DNA of 64,000 nucleotides, taken from NCBI RefSeq assembly GCF_009727155.1, contig NZ_WNWM01000002.1:5208001-5272000 (forward strand). The letters are read 5' to 3'. Shown here piece after piece: positions 57,622-64,000 of the stretch; position 1 is the first letter of the stretch; the number at the start of each line of letters is the position of its first letter. Both the position numbers and the translations under genes were made by a program. Below the pieces are notes generated by a model. It searched no databases, was not told where the DNA came from, and was given only the letters and a program-made list of their open reading frames with translations. The DNA comes from Pseudoduganella dura. Lineage in GTDB: Bacteria; Pseudomonadota; Gammaproteobacteria; Burkholderiales; Burkholderiaceae_D.

Positions 57622-59030
57622 AAAGCCTCGACGGCGTAGACGTGGCTGGCGCCATGCATGTTCGAGGCGAAGACCAGCCACTTGCCGTCCGGCGTGAAGC
57701 GCAGGTTGGGCTCCAGGCGGTAGTCGTGCGCGGCCATGTCGACCAGCCGCGTCGACCGGAAGCGTTCGATGGTGACCAGGCTTTCGTCGTAGGAAGCCAG
57801 GTCCGCATCCACGATGGCCTGCGCTTCCAGCAGCGAGATCCACTTGCCGTCGGGGGCGTGGGCCACCATGTCGAGGTCGCCGCCGTCGCTGGCGAAGGTT
57901 CTGTTGTCCGGTGCGATGTTGAAGTGGACGCCCCAGTCGTTCCGATCCACGCGCTTCCACACGCGCCTGCCGGTGGCCAGTTCCAGGCCGGCGACCCAGA
58001 ACACCTGGCCGCGCGGAGTCTGCAGGTCGTACCACAGCCACTTGCCGTCGTGGCTGAAGAATTCGTGGCCCCAGATCTCCATGTTCATCGTGCGCGTGTG
58101 CGCGCCGCGCAGGCCCGTGCCGTCCGCCCTGATCAGCCTGATACGGTCGACGCGGTGCCACGGCCCTTCCATGCAGAAGCGGATCAGGCCCGGATCGGTG
58201 GGCGAGAACTGGGCGTGGCCGATCCATTCCTCCGTCCTGTACAGGACCTTGCGCGCGCCGGTCTTCATGTCGATGGTGAACAGCTCCGCCGGCACGCGCG
58301 CGGCCCAGCGTTCGAGCATGCGCACGCCCTTGGCCCTGGCGAAGTTGAGCGGCTTGCCGTCCGGGCCGAGCGCGGCGTATTCGGCCTGCCCGAATCTGTC
58401 GATGCCGGCGGGATCCCTGGGCTGAAGCGGCTTGGCCCCGTAGGCGACCTGGCCCAGCAGCAGGGTATCGTCGGCATTGGCGCCACTGATGCCGCCGGCG
58501 TCGATGCGCGCCAGCCTGCGCACGGCTTTCGTGTCGACGTGGATGGCGTAGATGGTCTTGGGCCGGTCCGCCGCCTCGCCGTCGCCGGGTGCGGTGACGC
58601 TGTAGACCGCCTCGCGCGTCGTTCGCAGCATGAACAGGAGCTCGTTCTGCCGGCCCGCGACCAGCAGGGTGGTTTTCCAGTCCTCCAGCCGCACGGCGGC
58701 GATGCCCGACGGCGTCTTGACGACCATCACATCGCCTTCGGGCGTGAAGGCGTTGCGATAGAAGTAGAGCACTCCCGAGCCGTCTTCGTCGGACACGCGC
58801 ACGATGCGCCGGCCGGTCTTCGGATCGACCCAGCTGCGCGGTACGGGGCCCCGTGGCGCGGCCGGTGCGGGCGTGCCCGCCTGCGATGGCGCCGGCGCTT
58901 GTGCCTGCGTCCGTGTCTGCGCTCGTACCTGCGTCTGCGCCCGGCCCTGCGCGGCATGCATCGCCGGCGCCAGCAGGGCGGCCGCGCCGCCCAGGCGCTT
59001 CAATGCCGCGCGGCGGCTTGCCTCCGTCAT
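57606..59030 (-). CDS. Exported oligogalacturonate lyase-like protein (PL22)
   Basis: The 474-residue protein matches oligogalacturonide lyase, which splits unsaturated digalacturonate to 5-keto-4-deoxyuronate. It reads as a seven-bladed beta propeller with repeated blade ends (FSPTDPGLIRFCMEGPWH, MNMEIWGHEFFSHDGKWLWYDLQ, FASDGGDLDMVAHAPDG), where the His/Gln metal ligands of PL22 occur. It has a twin-arginine-type N terminus (SRRAALKRLGG, hydrophobic to ~26) and a Gln/Ala/Thr-rich linker, so it is exported, unlike the cytoplasmic enterobacterial enzyme. Its ATG overlaps the GH105 stop by four bases. Confidence 0.88.
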   Translation of the reverse strand: MTEASRRAALKRLGGAAALLAPAMHAAQGRAQTQVRAQTRTQAQAPAPSQAGTPAPAAPRGPVPRSWVDPKTGRRIVRVSDEDGSGVLYFYRNAFTPEGDVMVVKTPSGIAAVRLEDWKTTLLVAGRQNELLFMLRTTREAVYSVTAPGDGEAADRPKTIYAIHVDTKAVRRLARIDAGGISGANADDTLLLGQVAYGAKPLQPRDPAGIDRFGQAEYAALGPDGKPLNFARAKGVRMLERWAARVPAELFTIDMKTGARKVLYRTEEWIGHAQFSPTDPGLIRFCMEGPWHRVDRIRLIRADGTGLRGAHTRTMNMEIWGHEFFSHDGKWLWYDLQTPRGQVFWVAGLELATGRRVWKRVDRNDWGVHFNIAPDNRTFASDGGDLDMVAHAPDGKWISLLEAQAIVDADLASYDESLVTIERFRSTRLVDMAAHDYRLEPNLRFTPDGKWLVFASNMHGASHVYAVEAFAAGS

Positions 59031-60490
59031 GGCGCCTTCCCGGCAGGGGTCTTCAGCGTCGCCGGGTCGTAGGCGAGGGCGCGGGTCGCGCGCATCTCCT
59101 GCTCGCGGCGGGCTTTCTCCGCCTCGCCGACCACGGTCTTCGGCGCGATGGGTTGCGGCGTGGTGGCGAGGATGGTGGCCTCGTCGTCGCGCGGCAGGGG
59201 CGGCTGGGGCAGGGCCTGTACCGGGCCGTTCAGGTCCATCACCTCCAGCCCGGCCAGCAGGTAGGACCCGGTGGCGTAGGGGCCGACGTCATCGGCGGCC
59301 GTCGGCACGGGGCGGTCGCCGGTCTTCTGCGCGGCGCCGACCAGGCCGTTGGGCAGGATATGCCGGTTGAGCGCCGCCCAGCCCTTCGTCACGGCGGGCA
59401 GGTAGACCTGGCGGTCCAGCAGGCCGTGGTTGATGCCCCAGGCCAGCGCGTAGACGAAGAAGGTCGAGCCGGAGGTCTCGGCTTCGGGGAAGCCCTTCGG
59501 GTCGTTCAGGTCGCTGCGCCACAGTCCGTCCGCCTGCTGCAGCTCGGCGACGCGGCCGGCCATTTTCCGGAAGATGTCGATGTAGAAGCCGCGGCCCTCG
59601 AAACCGGCCGGCATCGCCTCCAGCGTGCGCGCCAGGCCGCCCATCACCCAGCCGTTGCCGCGCGCCCAGTAGATCGGTTTGCCGCCGGCACCCAGGTGGT
59701 CCCGGTCCCTGAAACGTTCGTCGCGCAGGAACAGGCGGTCTTCCTCGACCCACAGGCGGGCGGCGGTGCGCCGCCATTCCCGGTCCATCGCGCGCATGTA
59801 GCGGGCATCGCCCGTCAGCGCCGCCTGGCGCGCCAGCACGGGCGGGGCCATGTAGAGGGCATCGCACCACCACCAGATCAGTGCTTCGGTTTCCTGCGGG
59901 CGGTCGAGGTGCGGCAGCATGAAATCGAGGCGCTGCTGCAGGGGCATCAGCACGCCTCGCTGGCCGCGGCGCGCATACAGTTCCTGGTACAGGTCGCCGA
60001 TGGCCAGGTCGTCGGCGTTGAGCAGCATGCGGTCGGCCCGCGCGCCGCGGAAGGCATGGTTGTAGTGCTCGGCCGTGGCGGTGAGGAAGCGCAGGATGTT
60101 CCGGTTTTCGGCCACGCGCGCCAGCCGGGCCGCGCCGACATAGAACGTGGCGGCCACCCAGTTCGACGAGATTTCGGACAGGTTCGACCCGGTCGACAGC
60201 TGGATCGGGCGGCGGCTCATGTCGGCGATCTGTGCGGCGGCGACGTATTCGAGCACCGGCAGCACGGCCGCGCGCGATGGCAGCCGATCCGGCGCGAAGC
60301 GGGTATCGGGCCGCGGCGGCAGTACCAGCCAGCTCGCCTCGATGCCGGCCACCTGGGTGTTCAGGCCGCCGGGCGCGTCGGCGCCGAAGGCGGCCGGCGG
60401 CGCGGCCAGCAGGCCGGCCAGGGCGCAGTGCAAGGCGGCCTTTTGCAGGGCAGGCAGCAGGCGGGGAACGTCAGGAGAATGCGCGGTCAT
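59027..60490 (-). CDS. GH105 unsaturated rhamnogalacturonyl/glucuronyl hydrolase
   Basis: A 487-residue (alpha/alpha)6-barrel enzyme of the GH88/GH105 type that removes the unsaturated uronate left by pectin lyases. Typical blocks are LIWWWCDALYMAPPVLA with the catalytic Asp, IYWARGNGWVMGGLARTLE, ETSGSTFFVYALAWGINHGLLD and VGPYATGSYLLAG. A signal peptide is likely (hydrophobic ~28-44, before FGADAPG). The frame is open far upstream, but ATG 60490 is chosen because it follows the PL10 stop by five bases and begins the signal. Middle gene of the pectin operon. Confidence 0.92.
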   Translation of the reverse strand: MTAHSPDVPRLLPALQKAALHCALAGLLAAPPAAFGADAPGGLNTQVAGIEASWLVLPPRPDTRFAPDRLPSRAAVLPVLEYVAAAQIADMSRRPIQLSTGSNLSEISSNWVAATFYVGAARLARVAENRNILRFLTATAEHYNHAFRGARADRMLLNADDLAIGDLYQELYARRGQRGVLMPLQQRLDFMLPHLDRPQETEALIWWWCDALYMAPPVLARQAALTGDARYMRAMDREWRRTAARLWVEEDRLFLRDERFRDRDHLGAGGKPIYWARGNGWVMGGLARTLEAMPAGFEGRGFYIDIFRKMAGRVAELQQADGLWRSDLNDPKGFPEAETSGSTFFVYALAWGINHGLLDRQVYLPAVTKGWAALNRHILPNGLVGAAQKTGDRPVPTAADDVGPYATGSYLLAGLEVMDLNGPVQALPQPPLPRDDEATILATTPQPIAPKTVVGEAEKARREQEMRATRALAYDPATLKTPAGKAP

Positions 60491-60495
60491 GGTTT

Positions 60496-61824
60496 TCACC
60501 TCGATGGAAGTTGCATTGTCACGGCAGGCGCCGCGGCCTTGCGCACCACGGCGTCGTAGGCCTCGATCGCATGCCGTGGCGCGGGCGTGAACCAGGCGTA
60601 GCCGTTGCGGCGCCCCTTCGAAATATGGTTGACGTCGTCCTGGATCGACTTGTCCCAGTCGCCGAAGATCGGCTTGCCGGTGCGGATGTCGTAGTTGCGC
60701 GACCAGATCGGGCCCGCGCCCGGCTGGTCGACGAGCTTGCGGCCTTCCTCGTCGCTTGTTTTCGTGAATGCCTTGTCGTGGATGGCATGCGCTCTGAGCC
60801 AGGCAATGCCGGCATCGACGGCCGCCTTCAGCTCGGGCGTGGGCCGCGGCTGGCGCATCAGGAACAGCAGCACCTCGGCGCTTTCGGCGCTGGCCAGCGA
60901 GCGCATTTCGTAGTTGCGCGCCGAAATGGGCGCCAGCGTCATCGCATCGACCTGCTGCGGCCAGATGGTGCGCCTGCCGTCCACCACCACCTGGGCGTCC
61001 AGTATCGGCTGCACGGCACGGGCGCTGGCGCTGCCGGCTTTCCGGCGCAGGTCTTTGGGCAGGAAGGCGAAGTCGGGGTGGCCCTCGGCGATATCCTCGA
61101 GGATCATCGCGGCCTCGGCCACGGCGTTGTCGTTGAAGGTGATGCCGTCGTGGAAGCCGCCTTCCAGCGGATAGACCTGCGGCCAGCCGCCGTTCGGATA
61201 TTGCGCCATCAGCAGGTATTCGGTGGCGCGGGCGATGCTGGCCCGGCTCGCGTCGCCTTCCTTGCCGGGCAATCGCGCCTGCACCCGGCCCAGGAAGCGC
61301 ATCTCGGTGGTCGTCGCGCCGTTGTCCAGCGTGCCGACGAAGGTCCAGAAGCGGTCGCGCGGGGCGTCGAAACTGCCGGTGTCCACGGCCATCGTCTCGG
61401 CATCGTTGGCGTAGCGCTGCCCCCGCAGCCGCGGCGCTCCGGTGCGGTCCTGGTTCTTGCTCCAGCCGCCCGACGGGGTCTGGAAGCTGATGATCGTGGC
61501 GGCGATGGCGCGCGCTTCCGGCGATCCGTACCAGGCGGCGTCGTTCTTGAGGGGCATCCTGCCGCTGCCGGCCACGGGTGGCGGTGGCGGCGCCTCGCCG
61601 GGCCGCAGTTCGGCGGCCAGCGTATCGCGGTCGAACCGGTGCTGTTTTTTCGAGCGGGCGATATAGTCGGCCCACGCCGCGCGTTGCGCGAAGGGCAGTT
61701 CGCCGAGGCGCTCCACGGCCACTTCCGGCGCCGGCGTGTTGGTGCCGATGACCGCGCCGGAGGCCGGCGAGGCGAGCGCGAGGCACATTGCACCCGCCAC
61801 GGCGAATTGTCGGGGAAGTTTCAT
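60496..61824 (-). CDS. Exported pectate lyase, family PL10
   Basis: PL10 enzymes cleave polygalacturonate by beta-elimination with calcium. The 442-residue protein has a signal peptide (1-~24, cleavage near ASGAVIG) and PL10 blocks: IISFQTPSGGWSKNQD, TFVGTLDNGATTTEMRFL, YLLMAQYPNGGWPQVYPLEG, FNDNAVAEAAMILEDIA and PIWSRNYDIRTGKPIFGD with the catalytic-site Arg/Asp. ATG 61824 is preferred over 61836 because GGAG lies about eight bases before it. First gene of the operon with GH105 and PL22. Product passes to those enzymes. Confidence 0.93.
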   Translation of the reverse strand: MKLPRQFAVAGAMCLALASPASGAVIGTNTPAPEVAVERLGELPFAQRAAWADYIARSKKQHRFDRDTLAAELRPGEAPPPPPVAGSGRMPLKNDAAWYGSPEARAIAATIISFQTPSGGWSKNQDRTGAPRLRGQRYANDAETMAVDTGSFDAPRDRFWTFVGTLDNGATTTEMRFLGRVQARLPGKEGDASRASIARATEYLLMAQYPNGGWPQVYPLEGGFHDGITFNDNAVAEAAMILEDIAEGHPDFAFLPKDLRRKAGSASARAVQPILDAQVVVDGRRTIWPQQVDAMTLAPISARNYEMRSLASAESAEVLLFLMRQPRPTPELKAAVDAGIAWLRAHAIHDKAFTKTSDEEGRKLVDQPGAGPIWSRNYDIRTGKPIFGDWDKSIQDDVNHISKGRRNGYAWFTPAPRHAIEAYDAVVRKAAAPAVTMQLPSR

Positions 61825-62062
61825 TGCTGTCTCCATTTCTTGACTTGCGTTCCCTCATCAACCGGACATGATGACCTCATCGGCCATCGATGCGGGCGAA
61901 AAACATGAAATTCGCAAACGGATGATTAAATCGGCATGCTCCCCAGCTAACCCTTCACTTCGTGCCGGCCTCCATGGTTGAATTGCCGGCCCCGATGCGA
62001 TGCGTTCCCCGAACGCCCGTACCGGATGCCGCAACCCTCACCGACCTGGAAGGCTTACCGCG
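61825..62062. promoter_or_regulatory. Divergent promoter region of the pectin locus
   Basis: This 238-base gap separates the PL10 operon from the divergent glycosidase gene and must hold both promoters. It is AT-richer near 61860-61950 (GAAATTCGCAAACGGATGATTAAA region). No clear KdgR-type or other operator could be identified by eye. Confidence 0.4.
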
Positions 62063-64000
62063 ATGCGTCCGATTTCACTCTCCCGCCGCCGCCTGCTGCT
62101 GGGCGCCGCCGCTTCCGGGGCGGCGCTGGCGCTGCCCGCCGTCACGGCCGCCCCCATCGACCGCACCGGCGGCATCGACCGCAAGGCGCTGGTCACACGC
62201 CACAATCCGCGGCTCACCCGCGCCGATCCGTCCGCGCCGCTCATGCTGGGCAACGGGAATATCGGCTTCACGGCCGATATCACCGGCCTGCAGACCTTCA
62301 CGGAGCCCTACAGCAGGATCGCGCCGCTGCTGACCGAGGCGCAGTGGGCGTGGCACAGCTTTCCGAATCCGCAGGGCCACACGGTCAGGGACACCCAGGT
62401 GGAGGTCGAGGTGCGCGGCCACACGCGCCGCTATGGCTACATCAGGGACTGGGCCGACGCGGCGAAGAACCCGGCGGTGGCGTGGATCCGCGAAAACCCG
62501 CACCGTTTCTCGCTGGGCCGCCTGGCGCTCGATCTGCGCGCGAAGGACGGCTCGCCGGCGCGCTTCGCGGACATCACCGGAACGCGCCAGGAGCTCGACC
62601 TGTGGACCGGCACGCTGACCAGCCGCTTCGCCTACGACGGCGAAACGGTCACCGTCGTCACCCGCGTACTGCCGGACCAGGACACGGTGATGGCCGAAGT
62701 GACATCCGCGCTGGTGAAGGCGGGGCGCCTGGGCGTTGCCGTGCGCTTCCCGGGCGTGTCGAAAACGCTCAATCCCGATCCGTCGGACTGGAGCGCATCC
62801 GCCGCGCACGCCACGACCGAGCTGTCGCGCAAGGACGGCGAGGTGCGCCTGCAACGGATCATCGACGACACCACGTATCACGCGGCCATCGGCGCACCGG
62901 GCGCGACCATCGAAAAAACGGCGGCGCACGCCTGGCGGGTCGGCGCGCCGGCCGCAACGCTGACCGTCATGGTGCAGTTTTCGCCGGAACCCGGGCCGGC
63001 CCTGCCGGGGCGAGTGGTGGCGGCGCGGTCGGCGGCGCGGCACTGGCTCGATTACTGGAGCAACGGCGGCATCGTCGATTTTTCGGGATCGACCGACCCG
63101 CGCGCCGGGGAGCTGGAGCGCCGCGTCATCCTGTCGCAGTACCTGATGGCGGTGAACGCCGCGGGCCGCTTCGCACCGCAGGAGGAAGGCCTGTTCTCCA
63201 ACAGCTGGAACGGCAAGTCGCACCTGGAGATGCACCCGTGGCACGCGGCGCACTTCGCCCTGTGGGGCCGGCCGCGATTGCTGGAGAACAGCCTCGGCTG
63301 GTATGTGGGTTTCCTGCCGAAGGCCAGGGCGCGCGCGGCGGAGCAGGGCCTGAAGGGCGCGTGGTGGCCGAAGATGATCGGTCCGGATGGCGTCGACAGT
63401 CCGTCGAAGGTCTCGCCCTTCATCATGTGGCAGCAGCCGCACCCGATCTACATGAGCGAGCTGCTGCACCGGGCCGGCAGCCAGGGCGGCGACGGCGCCC
63501 GCATCCTGGCGACCTACGGGGAGCTGGTCGAGCAAACCGCGGACCTGCTGGCGTCGTTCGCCAGCCCGGACGGGCCGGGCGGCAGGGTGCGCCTCGGTCC
63601 GCCCATCATCCCGGTGCAGGAAAATTTCCCCCATGCGGGCACGTTCGATCCGGCCTTCGAGGTGGCCTACTACCGCTGGGGCATCGAGACGGCGCAGGCC
63701 TGGCGCGAACGCGCGGGCAAGGGCCGCCGCGCCGACTGGGACGCGCTGCTCGCCAGGTGGCCGGACCTGCCGCGGAAGGACGGCCTGTACCTGCCCGTTC
63801 GCTCGGAGCCCGGTTTCTGGGACAAGGCCGCGGGCGCCTGCAAGTCGAACGCGCTGGAGGAAACCTGCCAGAACCGCGACCACATGTCGTTCCTGATGCC
63901 GCTGGGCTGGCTGCCGGGCCGCGACGTGGACAAGGCCATCATGCGCCGCACGCTCGACCGCATGAAGCGCGACTGGGACCTGCGCCAGACCTGGGGCTGG
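62063..64000 (+). CDS. Tat-exported six-hairpin glycosidase of unknown specificity (3' truncated)
   Basis: The frame is open for 646 codons to the window edge. It starts with a Tat signal (SRRRLLLGAAASGAALALP, cleavage near VTAAPI), then a beta-sandwich domain (SAPLMLGNGNIGFTADITGL, WAWHSFPNPQG) and an (alpha/alpha)6 barrel from about residue 330 (FSNSWNGKSHLEMHPWHAAH at ~378, GWYVGFLPKARA, NFPHAGTFDPAFEVAYYRWG at ~522, SFLMPLGWLPG). This resembles the GH65/GH95/GH15-like clan of glycosidases, but I cannot name its family; Glu and Asp of the barrel (for instance in SHLEMHP and TFDPAFE) are candidate catalytic residues. Its position opposite the pectin operon suggests action on a pectin side chain. 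Confidence 0.75.
   Translation, partial: MRPISLSRRRLLLGAAASGAALALPAVTAAPIDRTGGIDRKALVTRHNPRLTRADPSAPLMLGNGNIGFTADITGLQTFTEPYSRIAPLLTEAQWAWHSFPNPQGHTVRDTQVEVEVRGHTRRYGYIRDWADAAKNPAVAWIRENPHRFSLGRLALDLRAKDGSPARFADITGTRQELDLWTGTLTSRFAYDGETVTVVTRVLPDQDTVMAEVTSALVKAGRLGVAVRFPGVSKTLNPDPSDWSASAAHATTELSRKDGEVRLQRIIDDTTYHAAIGAPGATIEKTAAHAWRVGAPAATLTVMVQFSPEPGPALPGRVVAARSAARHWLDYWSNGGIVDFSGSTDPRAGELERRVILSQYLMAVNAAGRFAPQEEGLFSNSWNGKSHLEMHPWHAAHFALWGRPRLLENSLGWYVGFLPKARARAAEQGLKGAWWPKMIGPDGVDSPSKVSPFIMWQQPHPIYMSELLHRAGSQGGDGARILATYGELVEQTADLLASFASPDGPGGRVRLGPPIIPVQENFPHAGTFDPAFEVAYYRWGIETAQAWRERAGKGRRADWDALLARWPDLPRKDGLYLPVRSEPGFWDKAAGACKSNALEETCQNRDHMSFLMPLGWLPGRDVDKAIMRRTLDRMKRDWDLRQTWGW

Overview
The window is high-GC, densely coded chromosomal DNA of a betaproteobacterium. 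Gene content and order point to Burkholderiales, family Oxalobacteraceae (Massilia, Pseudoduganella or Duganella type). The evidence is the combined order yceD-rpmF-plsX-fabHDG-acpP-fabF, a YgfX-like gene, rpoE-rseA-degP-lepA-lepB-DUF4845-rnc-era-recO-pdxJ-acpS-uvrC-pgsA and then a tRNA-Gly/Cys cluster, together with many regulators and an exported pectin-degradation locus. The genus call is inference; no search was run.

Layout: 1-6.6 kb holds the end of a hemerythrin-like gene, a DUF349 protein, moaE and heat-shock clpB with a sigma-32-like promoter and a strong terminator. 6.6-14.2 kb is an accessory block: two large paralogous winged-helix/STAND-ATPase regulators bracket a small hypothetical gene and a degenerate aldehyde-dehydrogenase-like gene, and a REP-like hairpin lies between. 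14.1-21.4 kb holds a secreted GH39 glycosidase with a membrane-anchored AraC regulator, a chemoreceptor, and a NimR-like AraC regulator divergent from an MFS exporter. 21.4-25.7 kb holds rraA, rlmJ, an EAL-HDOD protein, a tetrapyrrole-methylase-fold methyltransferase and a Maf pyrophosphatase.

25.9-46.6 kb is the housekeeping core: ribosomal protein L32 and fatty-acid/phospholipid synthesis, then the envelope-stress sigma factor with an unusually short anti-sigma factor and its DegP-type protease, then translation, secretion, RNA processing, repair and phosphatidylglycerol synthesis, mostly in tightly spaced or overlapping operons. 46.6-47.4 kb is a tRNA operon with four identical tRNA-Gly(GCC) genes and one tRNA-Cys(GCA), a consensus promoter and a terminator.

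47.6-56.3 kb holds a TonB-dependent receptor coupled to a YfiR-like periplasmic protein, a Fur-box-controlled esterase, a Cache-type diguanylate cyclase, an MscS channel and a GST-fold protein. 56.4 kb to the end holds lldD and a pectin/polygalacturonate locus: an operon of PL10 pectate lyase, GH105 unsaturated glucuronyl hydrolase and PL22-type oligogalacturonate lyase, all with export signals, divergent from a Tat-exported six-hairpin glycosidase of unknown specificity cut by the window edge.

No transposase, prophage or CRISPR array was seen. The most promising under-described items are the paired STAND regulators around the degenerate dehydrogenase, the transmembrane AraC sensor beside GH39, the palindromic repeat between uvrC and pgsA, the short anti-sigma factor, and the unclassified glycosidase in the pectin locus.
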